This document shows positions 27,406-36,969 of a DNA stretch of 64,000 nt, one piece after another; positions within the stretch are counted from its first letter, which is position 1; each line of letters starts with the position of its first letter. The stretch comes from Acetobacter sicerae. GTDB taxonomy: Bacteria; Pseudomonadota; Alphaproteobacteria; Acetobacterales; Acetobacteraceae. A program made the position numbers and the translations under genes. A model generated the notes under the pieces. The model saw nothing but the letters and a program-made list of their open reading frames with translations, had not been told where the DNA came from and searched no databases. Location: contig NZ_JAAABN010000001.1 of NCBI RefSeq assembly GCF_011516765.1, positions 248,001 to 312,000 of the forward strand, read 5' to 3'.

Positions 27406-28817
27406 TCGTGACGCTCCAAGGCATGAGAGCGGGTAACGGTCCCTCTGCTCCATGCCTCCAGTTTGATGCGTGAAATGGCGGCGATGACGATACCCAGCAT
27501 TACATAAAAATCGGGCATGCCGATGGTTGGAGAAGAGAGAATGGCCGCGATCAGTCGTCCCACAATCGCTGCCAGAAATCCTTCTATCGCCATGCCTTCC
27601 ATGGACAATGGCGCGACACGGATCGCCCAGCCGGCTGCTTTGGCCAACTGCCAGTCAAAGACAAGCAGACAGATAACTCCGATAATGCCAATGGTTGCCA
27701 GAAGGCCGGGTATCAAACTCGACGACCGGTTGCTTCCCCACCCTGTTCCAAGTCCATAGGTGTTGCGGAATGCAGCCATGGAGTCCAGATCAACCTGACT
27801 GCGTTCCTGATAGGATGCACTTTGTTTTTTCTCCGCCGTGCCGCTGGCCACACTCTGCGCGGCAGTAATCACCTTGGGCGAGAATGTTGCGACCGTTGCG
27901 CCGGCAACTCCCAGAATCAGCGCACCGATCATGGCCAGCTGTCCAATACGTCCCAGAAGACGGCTGTGCCCCGTCAGTACCACCAGTACGGGCAGGAGTA
28001 TCAGTCCGATCGCGATAGCGCCGAAACCCGTTGTCGAGGTTGTCAGACAGAGCGCGATGCTGGAAGCCCAGATCAGCGCGCGCATCCCCCGGACGCGATA
28101 ACCTTTGAGGGTTAGCCAGATAGTAGAGAAGACGACGCCTGCCAGATAGGACGCGCAGGCTGCCGGTTCAGTAAACGATGCATTGATACGGGGAACAGGT
28201 CCGGCAGTCTGCGCATCAAGAACGGACCAGCCGGTATTCGAATAGAAAAATGAACGCGGGAAAGGCACATGCACGGTCCTCGCGGCAAACTGCCATACAC
28301 AGATGCCCACCAGTAGCCAGCCCGTGAAAACGTAAGTCTTGTAGAATTCAGCGATATCAAGATTTCTTCGTGTCAGATACTGGGCTGTCAGCACCATCAG
28401 AACAACATTGATGATGAGATAGGCATCCTGCGTGATGTTTCCGAAATTCGGTGCAAGCAGCGACAATGTGCCGGCTGCATCCTGTTTCTGGGGCCAGACC
28501 AGAACCTCGTTTCGAAACAGGCGCGGCATGATCTGTGAGCCCAGAACGGCCCAGATAAGGTTGAAAAGCATACCCATTGATAGGGTGCGCACGCTGGCTT
28601 CACCGGGATAACGGACACCCAGCAATTTCTGCAGAACGATATAGGAAATGAACGTCAGTCCCGGCGCGAGCGTCGGCTGCAGACAGAAGCCCCCCAGTTG
28701 CAGCACAGCGGCGGCCGGAAAGATTCCGGCAATTATAACCAGTTTCAGCAGGCGTTCGGGTTTGGACCAGAAAGCAAGGCTGAGCGGGATGAGAATTGCT
28801 CCCATGAGGGGAAGCAT
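27402..28817 (-). CDS. Polysaccharide polymerase-like membrane protein (Wzy/GumE type)
   Basis: 471 residues, strongly hydrophobic with about 11-12 membrane segments and a large soluble loop near residues 180-210 (VHVPFPRSFFYSNTGWSVLDAQ, PRINASFTEPA). INASFTEPAACASYL and a second loop with YGLGTGWGSNRSSS resemble O-antigen/EPS polymerases and ligases. It would join lipid-linked repeat units in the periplasm. Weak sequence conservation in this class means polymerase versus ligase cannot be settled by eye. It is translationally coupled to the PAP2 gene. Confidence 0.75.
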   Translation of the reverse strand: MLPLMGAILIPLSLAFWSKPERLLKLVIIAGIFPAAAVLQLGGFCLQPTLAPGLTFISYIVLQKLLGVRYPGEASVRTLSMGMLFNLIWAVLGSQIMPRLFRNEVLVWPQKQDAAGTLSLLAPNFGNITQDAYLIINVVLMVLTAQYLTRRNLDIAEFYKTYVFTGWLLVGICVWQFAARTVHVPFPRSFFYSNTGWSVLDAQTAGPVPRINASFTEPAACASYLAGVVFSTIWLTLKGYRVRGMRALIWASSIALCLTTSTTGFGAIAIGLILLPVLVVLTGHSRLLGRIGQLAMIGALILGVAGATVATFSPKVITAAQSVASGTAEKKQSASYQERSQVDLDSMAAFRNTYGLGTGWGSNRSSSLIPGLLATIGIIGVICLLVFDWQLAKAAGWAIRVAPLSMEGMAIEGFLAAIVGRLIAAILSSPTIGMPDFYVMLGIVIAAISRIKLEAWSRGTVTRSHALERHE

Positions 28818-28902
28818 CAGGCGAGTTTCCTTGTGTTTTTTATGCTCATCGCGGCCTTGCCCTTATCCTGAAAAGCCATAATGCAAGCTTCAGAAAAGGT
28901 GG

Positions 28903-30060
28903 CTAAACACCCTCAGTCAGAATACGCTCGGTGAGTTCAGTGATATGGGAACGGAACGCGGCTTTTGAAAAGCGGAGCGCATTCTCTCTGCATCCCTCAG
29001 CCGAGATCTTGTCCCGTATGGTCTCAAAACGGTCGATCGTTTCCACGATTGCGTCCGCAGTCTGTTCGTTGAACAGAAGACCTGTGGGAGTTTCTGAGGC
29101 CGTGTCATCCTGAACAATATCCAGCGCTCCCCCGCGCCCGAAGCTGACAACAGGTGTGCCGCAGGCCTGTGCCTCCACCAGCGTGATGCCGAAATCCTCT
29201 TCGGCGGCAAACACGAATGCCCGCGCATTCTGCATCATGGAAAGCAGTTCCGGGTGAGGAACCTTGCCTTTGAGAATGATATTCGGCGCGCCCGCGGCGA
29301 TGGCGCGGATTTTCTCATTCTCAGGCCCGTCACCGACCACAAGCAGTTGCCTTTGCGGCATACGGCGGAACGCCTCCACCACCAGATCAACACGCTTGTA
29401 AGGAACCTGTCGCCCTGCCACCAGATATGCCTTACGGTCAGCCGGTGCAGCAGGCAGGCTGAAAGCGTCCGTATCAACGGGCGGATGAATGACATCCGCC
29501 TCCCGGCGATAGACCTTCCTGATACGCCGGGCGATATAGCGTGAGTTGGCGACAAAAACATCCACACCGGTAGCCGAACGCACATCCCAGTTTCGGATAC
29601 GATGGAGAAGCCAGCGGACAAACAGTCCTTTCAGACCGCGTTCCAGACCACTCTGCCTGAGATAGGCTGCCTGCATGTCCCAGGCATAGCGCATCGGGGA
29701 ATGGACATAACTGATGTGGTACTGATCCGGACCTGTGATGATCCCTTTCGCGACTGCGTGATTACTCGAAAAGACAAGATCAAAGCCGCCAAGATCGAAC
29801 TGCTCCACAGCAAGCGGCATCAGCCCGAGGTAGTTCCGGAAATGTTTCCTCGCAAAAGGCAGCTTCTGGATGAAGGTCGTGGTCACCTTGCGCCCACCAA
29901 GAAAAGCTCTCTCCTTTTTGGGAAGAAAATCGACGATGGAAAAAACCTGCGCCTGAGGAAAGACGGCCAGAAGTTCACCCACCACACGTTCTGACCCGGC
30001 GTAATGCTCCAGCCATTCGTGAACAATCGCAACTTTCAGAGTAGAAATTCCGGCTGTCAC
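28903..30060 (-). CDS. GT4 glycosyltransferase (WbaZ/mannosyltransferase-like)
   Basis: 385 residues, GT-B fold. The N-terminal domain starts KVAIVHEWLEHYAGSERVV, and the block YVHSPMRYAWDMQAAYL is typical of the WbaZ/GumH-like branch, whose known members add mannose from GDP-mannose. The nucleotide-sugar domain has VVGDGPENEKI and EEDFGITLVEAQACGTPVVSFGRGG (E-x7-E). Start is GTG at 30060, supported by AAGGAAAAGAT just upstream. It acts at the cytoplasmic face of the membrane on a lipid-linked EPS intermediate. Sugar specificity is inferred. Confidence 0.88.
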   Translation of the reverse strand: MTAGISTLKVAIVHEWLEHYAGSERVVGELLAVFPQAQVFSIVDFLPKKERAFLGGRKVTTTFIQKLPFARKHFRNYLGLMPLAVEQFDLGGFDLVFSSNHAVAKGIITGPDQYHISYVHSPMRYAWDMQAAYLRQSGLERGLKGLFVRWLLHRIRNWDVRSATGVDVFVANSRYIARRIRKVYRREADVIHPPVDTDAFSLPAAPADRKAYLVAGRQVPYKRVDLVVEAFRRMPQRQLLVVGDGPENEKIRAIAAGAPNIILKGKVPHPELLSMMQNARAFVFAAEEDFGITLVEAQACGTPVVSFGRGGALDIVQDDTASETPTGLLFNEQTADAIVETIDRFETIRDKISAEGCRENALRFSKAAFRSHITELTERILTEGV

Positions 30061-30206
30061 ATCTTTTCCTTTTTTGAATAAAGATTAAAAAAATATACGA
30101 TAACTATTTTTTGATACCAGAACTGTCACGTCTCTCCCTTGTTAAAGGTTTGATCATAAGTGTCTGCCACTATTCTCTGACGAATAGCCTTATTGGAAGT
30201 CCGGAA

Positions 30207-30380
30207 ATGACATCTGTTTCCTCCCATGCGCCTTACGATCATGTCTCTCCTTTGCTTACCTCTCCGTCACATCAACGGCGAGAGAAGCTGGGGCCTGCAC
30301 AGGGCATTTTTCTTGCGGCGGCAGCAGGGATTGTCGCGTGGACGTTTGCTATCACTTTTACCCTCAGTTCCATCCGTTGA
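30207..30380 (+). CDS. Small single-pass membrane protein in the EPS locus
   Basis: 57 residues, on the strand opposite to its neighbours. The hydrophilic N-terminus (about 1-32) is followed by one hydrophobic helix (IFLAAAAGIVAWTFAITFTL, about 34-53). The ATG at 30207 has GGAAG 9 nt upstream. It sits between the two minus-strand glycosyltransferase units. I do not recognise a family. Size, composition and a good start favour a real gene, but chance cannot be excluded. Confidence 0.45.
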   Translation: MTSVSSHAPYDHVSPLLTSPSHQRREKLGPAQGIFLAAAAGIVAWTFAITFTLSSIR

Positions 30381-30418
30381 ATTCCAGCGACACGCCGTAA
30401 TCCTGATTTTGTAGAATC

Positions 30419-30829
30419 CTAAAAAATACCAGCATTTCTTATCGTCAGATTTTTTTTCTTAACCTCTGCCGTCACAATTGAACGAGCATTTTGCGCAGCA
30501 GCTGAGCTTCGAAACATATGACAATGCTGGGCGTTCATAGCGAGATGAATGCCAAACCGGGCGTTCATCGTCTGCGCGAAATGCCCACTGAGAGAACTGA
30601 CCGTCATATTATTGGCGACTGACAGGCGTCTTACGTCGCTTATGTAAAATTCCTGCCTTTCTCCATTTTCCGCGCTGCACCACACAAAAGTACTTTTCTG
30701 GGGATTCTGCGGTGCGAGTGGGTCATCTTCTGCGTCCATCGAAGCAAAACTGTCCTGCGCCATGAGTGGCGCGCCAGCAGGAAAGATGAAGCTCAGTCCA
30801 ATCAGAATCAGGGCACACCTTTCCTTCAT
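30419..30829 (-). CDS. Small secreted protein coupled to EPS glycosyltransferase
   Basis: 136 residues. The signal peptide (about 1-24, ending PLMAQ) is followed by a hydrophilic mature part with two Cys (Cys51 in WCSAEN and Cys103 in AQHCHMF) that could form a disulfide. I do not recognise a family. The ATG overlaps the stop of the upstream glycosyltransferase by four bases (ATGA), so it is translated with the EPS operon and probably acts in the periplasm or outside. A role in polymer export, attachment or processing is inference from position only. Confidence 0.65.
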   Translation of the reverse strand: MKERCALILIGLSFIFPAGAPLMAQDSFASMDAEDDPLAPQNPQKSTFVWCSAENGERQEFYISDVRRLSVANNMTVSSLSGHFAQTMNARFGIHLAMNAQHCHMFRSSAAAQNARSIVTAEVKKKNLTIRNAGIF

Positions 30830-31914
30830 TTCATATCGTCTTCCGCTATGGCGATCAGCATGCGGGCAGCTTTATCCCATGTGAAATACTTTGCCCGCTC
30901 ATCCCCTTTATCTCTCAGGCTGGCCGTAAGCTGCGGATCGTCCAGCAAACCGCACACTCCCTGACTGATGTCCTGAGGATTGCGCGGATCGACGTAGAGA
31001 GCCGCGTCCCCACAGACTTCTCTCAAGGATGGAATATCGGCGGCGACCACTGGGCAATGGCAGGCCATCGCCTCGATCGCCGGCAGCCCAAAACCTTCAT
31101 AAAGCGATGGAAACACAAAACAGGAAGCCGCAGCATACAGTGCGTGTAATTCTTCGTCTGTCACCCTGCCGACATAGAGAGCCGATTGCGGCAAATCCAC
31201 CCGCCCAGAAAAAACGCTTTTATCGACGCCACCACTGATGACAAGCGGCACGCCACGACGCTGCAGATCCCGAGATAAGGCAGTGAGCGCACCGAGATTT
31301 TTATGTCGGGCCAGATTGCCGACAGCCAGAACGAAAGGACGTCCCACAAGATCATGACGTTGAAGGATTGAAGTATCAGGAATGACGCGCGCGATATGCT
31401 CACAACCTTCCGGAATGACCTCGATACGTTCAGGACGAACCTTCAAGTATTTTGACAGTTCCTGCCGGGAAAAGTCTGAAACAGTCACAATCCTGGTTTT
31501 CGTATGGCAGAGAACTGTCTGCAAAATCCTGTACCAGACGCGAAATTTCCAGGAATATCCCTCCGGCTGAGCAAACACGGCCGCATCATGTAGCACCACC
31601 AGTTGATGACGCCCGAAAACAGGAGCGGTATTGCCGGGATTGATAAGAAAGCGACCCTCGCGAAAACGAGGAAGATCAAACTGCTCCCACGCCTGCCCTT
31701 TCAGACGACCGCATGGCGCGACAGGCACGCCCAATCCCTCTGGCGGCAGCGCCAATCTCGTGCGTGGCGCCAGCAGAACGGGTTCCTGTCCTGTCTGCCA
31801 GCCAAGTTTCGCAATGGCACGCGTCAATTCCCCGGCAAATCTCTGCACTCCGCTCTGAGGCTGCGAAAGATAACGTCCGTTGATGGCGATTTTGATCTTG
31901 TCAGATACTTTCAT
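30826..31914 (-). CDS. GT4 glycosyltransferase
   Basis: 362 residues, GT-B fold. KIAINGRYLSQPQSGVQRFAGELTRAI is the acceptor-domain start. VLAVGNLARHKNLGAL and FVFPSLYEGFGLPAIEAMACHCPVVAADIPSLREVCGDAALYVDP form the donor domain. This pattern is common in GT4 enzymes of EPS and O-antigen loci that add glucose, mannose or rhamnose; the sugar is not identifiable. The ATG at 31914 shares one base with the stop of wzc (TGATG), and the frame upstream of it is wzc shadow. Confidence 0.88.
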   Translation of the reverse strand: MKVSDKIKIAINGRYLSQPQSGVQRFAGELTRAIAKLGWQTGQEPVLLAPRTRLALPPEGLGVPVAPCGRLKGQAWEQFDLPRFREGRFLINPGNTAPVFGRHQLVVLHDAAVFAQPEGYSWKFRVWYRILQTVLCHTKTRIVTVSDFSRQELSKYLKVRPERIEVIPEGCEHIARVIPDTSILQRHDLVGRPFVLAVGNLARHKNLGALTALSRDLQRRGVPLVISGGVDKSVFSGRVDLPQSALYVGRVTDEELHALYAAASCFVFPSLYEGFGLPAIEAMACHCPVVAADIPSLREVCGDAALYVDPRNPQDISQGVCGLLDDPQLTASLRDKGDERAKYFTWDKAARMLIAIAEDDMK

Positions 31915-34115
31915 CACGAAGCCAGCAGCCCATAGTGACGGTAAACCTGCAAGGCCGCTCCCGACAGGCCGGAGGCGCTCCCCGCCGGAACCTGCGTGAG
32001 CACGGCGCCGAGAGTGCGGGCATCGTATGCTTCCAACTGGCGCATCGCCCCCTTCAGATTCTCTTGTGTGGTCACACCCCATTTGACCACGAGCACCACT
32101 CCGTCCGTTTCATGGGACAGAACGGCCGCATCGGGAAATGCCAGAAGAGGCGGCGTATCCAGAATTATCAGGTCGTAGTGAGGACTGAGTTCCGCCAGCA
32201 CAACCTGAATGACCTCCGGAGCAATCATCTGATCATCGGGAGATTTCCAGCCGCCCATGGTCATGACATCCACACCGGGAAGCACATCACGACTCAACCC
32301 GTTCTGACTCAGGGTTGTAACCTGCTGGTTTTTTTCTGCCTTCCCTTTACCCGCCCCCTGAATGGTTTCCAGTGCGGAAGGGCCACGCGTGTCACAGTCC
32401 AGGATCAGAGCCTTCTTGCCAGCGCGACCAGTATTGGCGGCCAGAGACAGAGCAAACACTGTCTTGCCTTCTTCCGGTCCGGCCGACGTGACGGTGATTG
32501 TTTTCGCGCGAAAACGGCTGCGACCAAATGAGAGGATCGTTCTTATGGCCTCAATGGATTCGATATACACCGAAGGCTGAGGAGACCTGTAAAGCTCTGA
32601 AAGTGGACGAGAAAAGGACGGAATCATTCCGAGTGTAAACAATCCTGAAACAGAATCGATTTCCGTTCCCTGTTTCACGCCCTTCTGCATCCGCTCCTGC
32701 ACGATGGCGACCCCGACCCCGGCCAGCGCCGAAAAGAGAATGGCGATGGCAATGAATTGTGTGCGAGGCGGTCCCGATACACCAAGAGGCACTTCAGCGC
32801 GGCTGATCAGTTCGGCTTCCGGCTCCTGCAATGCGGCGGCGCTCGAGGTCTGGGCATAACGACCAAGGAAATCCTGATAGACAGCGCGGGCCGCGGCAGC
32901 CTCACTTTCCAGCTGCTGCAAGGTGACATTCGCCTCGTTTTCCCGACCGACATGCTGTTGCAGCTTCATCACTTCATCCGTCAGAGCGGCAACCCGACGC
33001 TCGGCGCTCCGCAGATCCTTGTCGGTGCTTGTCGTGATTTGCGACGTAACCTGCCCGATCTGGGCTCTGACATGCGCTGCGGCAGCACGCGCAGCCTGCA
33101 GGTCCGGATTGGCGTCTCCCGCCGTGCTGGCCAGACTGGCGACACGGGCGTTCAGCATGGCTTCCTGCGCCTGAAGCTGCTGGATGATCGGGGAAGACAG
33201 CACGTCTGTCGTGCTTCCCGTATTTCCCGTCATCTGATTGGCGCGCGCTCTTTTGGCCGTCAGATCCGCCTGCGCTGCTACAAGAGCGCGATTCGTTTCA
33301 ACGAGCTGCTGATCCGTCACCGTTACGCCAGCGGGTGCATTCGGACTGCCGGAATGGGTGATTTCGGCTGAGATCAGTCCATTCTTCTCGCGATAATATT
33401 CTACAGCCTGCTCAGCCTTGCGCAGCCGCTCCCTCAGAGGAACGATCTGTTCGTCCAGAAGCGAATTGGACCGCCATGTCGAGGCGATCTTCATATGACG
33501 TTTGAAATCCAGATAAACATCGGCAAACGCATTGGCGATACTGGCGCTGAGATCCGGGCGTCCGGTTCTGACGCTGACTGTAATGAGATAGGACCGGCCA
33601 TCATTCAGAATGGTGACGTTTCGACCGAGAAGATCTCTGACAACCTGGAGCTTTTCATCTGGTGTAAGAGGTTTCTCGGGAGTGGCGTTTCCTGTGACCT
33701 TGCTGAGCCATTCGACAATCCGCGCCTTGAAAGGCTTTTTTTCCATCTGGGCTCGGAAATAGGAATCATCAACGAGTTTCAGCCGTTCTGCGACGGCCTT
33801 GGCGATGGAAAGACTTTTGACGATGCCGACTTCCGTGTTGATCGCCACGGCATCAACATCCAACGCCCCCTGCGTCGCCTGCAGATCCCGGAATTCCGCC
33901 TGTCGCGTGCCGATCATGAGGGAAGACGTCGCATCATAGTACGCTGGCAACGTCATAATGAAGGCGAGCGCAGGCACGGCCAAAAGGGCTGTAACCAGTC
34001 CTATGATCTTCCAGCGTTCCCTGATGATCTCAAATATCTTCAGAGGAGAAACCTGGGATTGATCAGGCGGAGGCTCAGAGATCCTGTCAAACAAATTAGG
34101 CTGAACGACACTCAT
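31914..34115 (-). CDS. wzc: EPS chain-length/tyrosine autokinase (Wzc/GumC type)
   Basis: 733 residues. A Wzz-type domain starts at about 25 with membrane helix 1 (37-56). A long periplasmic coiled coil (about 220-420) and helix 2 (452-473) follow, then a BY-kinase domain: P-loop TSAGPEEGKT (543-552), Walker A' ILDCD (571-575) and Walker B LIILDTPP (649-656). It sets polymer length and partners the Wza lipoprotein for export. The C-terminus ends YRHYGLLAS; the usual tyrosine-rich tail is missing, so autophosphorylation control may be reduced or different. Start ATG 34115 has TGGAG 7 nt upstream; a GTG 12 nt earlier is less likely. Confidence 0.9.
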   Translation of the reverse strand: MSVVQPNLFDRISEPPPDQSQVSPLKIFEIIRERWKIIGLVTALLAVPALAFIMTLPAYYDATSSLMIGTRQAEFRDLQATQGALDVDAVAINTEVGIVKSLSIAKAVAERLKLVDDSYFRAQMEKKPFKARIVEWLSKVTGNATPEKPLTPDEKLQVVRDLLGRNVTILNDGRSYLITVSVRTGRPDLSASIANAFADVYLDFKRHMKIASTWRSNSLLDEQIVPLRERLRKAEQAVEYYREKNGLISAEITHSGSPNAPAGVTVTDQQLVETNRALVAAQADLTAKRARANQMTGNTGSTTDVLSSPIIQQLQAQEAMLNARVASLASTAGDANPDLQAARAAAAHVRAQIGQVTSQITTSTDKDLRSAERRVAALTDEVMKLQQHVGRENEANVTLQQLESEAAAARAVYQDFLGRYAQTSSAAALQEPEAELISRAEVPLGVSGPPRTQFIAIAILFSALAGVGVAIVQERMQKGVKQGTEIDSVSGLFTLGMIPSFSRPLSELYRSPQPSVYIESIEAIRTILSFGRSRFRAKTITVTSAGPEEGKTVFALSLAANTGRAGKKALILDCDTRGPSALETIQGAGKGKAEKNQQVTTLSQNGLSRDVLPGVDVMTMGGWKSPDDQMIAPEVIQVVLAELSPHYDLIILDTPPLLAFPDAAVLSHETDGVVLVVKWGVTTQENLKGAMRQLEAYDARTLGAVLTQVPAGSASGLSGAALQVYRHYGLLAS

Positions 34116-34200
34116 GGGACGCTCCACTGCGCGAAAGGGAAAAGCTGGTTGAAATCAGCTGATGACGTCAAAACAGACCGTGTCAGGCAAGGATTACGGC

Positions 34201-34998
34201 TCAGCGCGCCCCTTTCTGCATCATAACGGCAGGGATGGTCCGATAAAGGATACTGAGATCAAGAGCCAGACTCCAGTTCTGCACATAATAAGTGTCAAGC
34301 TTAACCCGCTCTGCGTAGGTTGTGTCACTTCGACCACTCACCTGCCACAACCCGGTAATGCCGGGACGCACTGCTTCATAATGCTGCAGATCCGGACCAT
34401 AATACTTCAGTTCGGCTTCCACCACCGGACGGGGGCCGACGAGGCTCATGTCTCCTTTTATGACGTTCAGGAGCTGAGGAATTTCGTCAAGACTGGTTTT
34501 GCGCAAAAAACGACCAATCCTCGTAACGCGGGGGTCATGAGTCAGTTTACGGGCAGTTTCCCATTCATGCCGGCATTCCGCATTCGTTTCCAGAAGCTGT
34601 TGCAATACGGAATCGGAGTTGGTGACCATCGAACGGAATTTCAGACATCTGAATGGCACACCATTTCTGCCTATTCTCACATGACCATACAAAGCCGGAC
34701 CACCGTCCAGCGATACAATTCCCCAGATAATCAGGAAAACAGGAAGAATTACCACAAGAATACAGGATGCTATTACCACATCAAACAGCAGCTTTATTTT
34801 TTTCAATATGGAATTATTACCTTTATTCGCCGAAGGCGCTACAGTTTTTTTCACACGCGCCTGATATTTGCGTACAGGGGCATGCCATAGCCTCAGGCGA
34901 TTAGCACATCCTGCAGCAGTCTTTTCGTCGGAAGGATTAGAGGCTTCATTAGAAGCATCAGATCCACTTCTTTCAATTTCAGAATCTGATGCACGCAT
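34201..34998 (-). CDS. Undecaprenyl-phosphate sugar phosphotransferase (priming enzyme)
   Basis: 265 residues, the short (ExoY-like) form with only the catalytic part. A hydrophilic N-terminus is followed by one membrane segment (73-95) and the family blocks LKFRSM (119-124), SLDEIPQLLNV (169-179), GDMSLVGPRP (182-191) and RPGITGLWQVSGR (211-223). It transfers the first sugar-1-phosphate (usually glucose or galactose) to undecaprenyl phosphate. First gene of the minus-strand EPS arm, facing an extremely AT-rich control region. Confidence 0.92.
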   Translation of the reverse strand: MRASDSEIERSGSDASNEASNPSDEKTAAGCANRLRLWHAPVRKYQARVKKTVAPSANKGNNSILKKIKLLFDVVIASCILVVILPVFLIIWGIVSLDGGPALYGHVRIGRNGVPFRCLKFRSMVTNSDSVLQQLLETNAECRHEWETARKLTHDPRVTRIGRFLRKTSLDEIPQLLNVIKGDMSLVGPRPVVEAELKYYGPDLQHYEAVRPGITGLWQVSGRSDTTYAERVKLDTYYVQNWSLALDLSILYRTIPAVMMQKGAR

Positions 34999-35570
34999 TA
35001 TCTGCCACCAACCATGAACGGATACATTCTATTACAGAGAGTTTGTGACTTTATAGTGATGGCCATAAGAAAAGCTTGGTTAAAAATTTAAACGCTTGTT
35101 TATTTTTTTAAATAGTAATCTATCAATAAAGATCAATCCACCAATATAAAAAACATTCCTAATATATGCATATTTTTTAGAATTACAAAACTAATAAGAA
35201 TTATTTTTTAATTTATTATATAAACAAATCATAAAAATATATATTTGTTATTTATATTTATATTTTATCTAAAAAATTATACATATCTACAAAAAGATAT
35301 ATCGAATCTGGTAAAAACAGAAACCATTGATTTCATTACGTAACGGTTTTTTGCGTTCATCCGGAGCTGATTCCGCCTCATTTCAAAACAGTTGAACGGG
35401 ATTTTTTCCTGCGAGCAATCATTTCATTCTGATCGACTTAAAATCAGGAAAAACGTAAATTTCCAGAGTTTTGGGAAATAAAATCTTGACCCGGAGACAT
35501 GCTTAACTGACGACATCCCACAAAAGTTAATGTTAATAAGGTATGACCACGGAGGTATACAGCCCTGTCA
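34999..35570. promoter_or_regulatory. Very AT-rich divergent control region of the EPS locus
   Basis: 572 bp between the two EPS arms. Positions 35161-35280 contain only 10 G or C in 120 bases, and 35101-35160 about 20% G+C. A TTACGTAA palindrome lies at 35336-35343. No coding sequence is evident. I could not pick a convincing -35/-10 pair for either arm. The ATG of the beta-barrel gene has GGAGG about 15 nt upstream, which is far. The region probably carries both promoters and binding sites for an AT-seeking regulator. Confidence 0.55.
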
Positions 35571-36890
35571 ATGAATAAACCCTTTCATCTGCTCCGGGCT
35601 GCCACGGTCATCGGGCTGTCACTCCCCGTGACGGCACATGCTCAGGTGGTGACGCAATATTTTCCGGCCCTGGGCGCAGGAGCGGGCGAACTGAGCGAAG
35701 AACCGGCGCAGGTGAAGGCTACGCGTTCCTATCAGCCTCTTGGTTATCACTCGGGGCCGTTGACCGTTCATCTCGATGGCGATGAGCGCGTGGGCTATGA
35801 CAGCAATGCGGACCTGATTCAACATGGCCGTAAAAGCTCCGTCATCAATACGGAAGGTCATATCGGAGCGGTGCATCTTCTGGATCGCAATGATCAGGTC
35901 CATGCGGATATCAACGTTTCCGATCTGCGCTACCCCACCCGTTCCCTGCAGAACCGGACAACCTGGACCGCCAATATCGGTGGAACAAAGCATTTCGGGC
36001 GGGACGAACTTGGCGTCGCCTTTACGCATCTTTCTCTGGTCCAGATGCCGACCGAATCTGGTGCTCTGCTTATTCTTGGACCCGTTCCCTATACTCTTGA
36101 TGACGGCAGAATCAGCTACATCCTCAATACGCACGGCAGGCTGAGCTTCCTGCCGGAATTCTCCATCCAGCATTACCAGTTCGGCAAACCACAGCTTCTG
36201 GGGGCTTCCGAGTTTCAGAATCAGCATTACCGGGACCGTATCGTCATCAACGAGAATCTTACCGCCCGGTACCAGATGATGGAGAACAGCCACCTGCTGC
36301 TGCTGCTTCAGGGAACCCAGATCGATTATCAGTCCGGAAATCTGGACCTTCCAGCCCGAAGCTCCAATGGTTTCTCTGTTCTTGGAGGATATAGCTGGAA
36401 TGAGGCGGGCCCATTCCAGTTCCGGGCGCTGATCGGTTACCAGAGGCGAATTTTTGCCTCTTCCGTTTACGGCTCCATCAGCTCTCCAATCGCGGAGGCT
36501 TCCATAAAATGGGAGCCCACACGTCTCACAACCATATCGGCCACAGTCAGTCACGGCATTGAGGATGCCGCCTTTGAAGGCGTGGTTGGCTACACCAATA
36601 CAAGCGCCAACCTCAGTATTACCCATGCCTATTCACGGAATATCGTTTTCGAAGCGCATGCCGGGCTTCGAAAGGCGCACTATCCGGCCAGTTCCCCGGA
36701 ACTGCTTTCCTCTCCAATCGGGCAGCTTGCGAACAACCAGAGCAGCTATGGCGGCGGAGCGAATGTGCATGTTTACCTCAATCGTCACCTCAGTCTTGAA
36801 CTGAACTACGATTTCGTCAGCCAGAGCGCCTTTATGGGCCCCCTTTTCCCGGTTCACATTGTTATGGCGGGGGTGCATTTTGCTCTGTAA
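35571..36890 (+). CDS. Outer-membrane beta-barrel protein of the EPS locus
   Basis: 439 residues with a clean signal peptide (to about residue 24, TAHAQ). The mature protein has alternating hydrophobic/polar strands with regular turns, aromatic-rich strand ends, and a C-terminus HIVMAGVHFAL that ends in a hydrophobic strand, as outer-membrane barrels do. I recall similar 'outer membrane beta-barrel' genes next to Wza genes in acetic acid bacteria EPS loci. It could be the outer-membrane channel or an adaptor for EPS. The next gene starts 79 bp later. Confidence 0.75.
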   Translation: MNKPFHLLRAATVIGLSLPVTAHAQVVTQYFPALGAGAGELSEEPAQVKATRSYQPLGYHSGPLTVHLDGDERVGYDSNADLIQHGRKSSVINTEGHIGAVHLLDRNDQVHADINVSDLRYPTRSLQNRTTWTANIGGTKHFGRDELGVAFTHLSLVQMPTESGALLILGPVPYTLDDGRISYILNTHGRLSFLPEFSIQHYQFGKPQLLGASEFQNQHYRDRIVINENLTARYQMMENSHLLLLLQGTQIDYQSGNLDLPARSSNGFSVLGGYSWNEAGPFQFRALIGYQRRIFASSVYGSISSPIAEASIKWEPTRLTTISATVSHGIEDAAFEGVVGYTNTSANLSITHAYSRNIVFEAHAGLRKAHYPASSPELLSSPIGQLANNQSSYGGGANVHVYLNRHLSLELNYDFVSQSAFMGPLFPVHIVMAGVHFAL

Positions 36891-36969
36891 CAACAGCAAC
36901 CATTTCAGCTCCGAATGTCCCGGAGCGTCTCACCGCGCCACTTTTCTGAATGACAGGATTTTTCAGAAC

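Noticed and set aside
35619..36626. Open frame antisense to the EPS beta-barrel gene
   Set aside because: The plus-strand frame has a clean signal peptide and beta-barrel pattern; the antisense one has neither.
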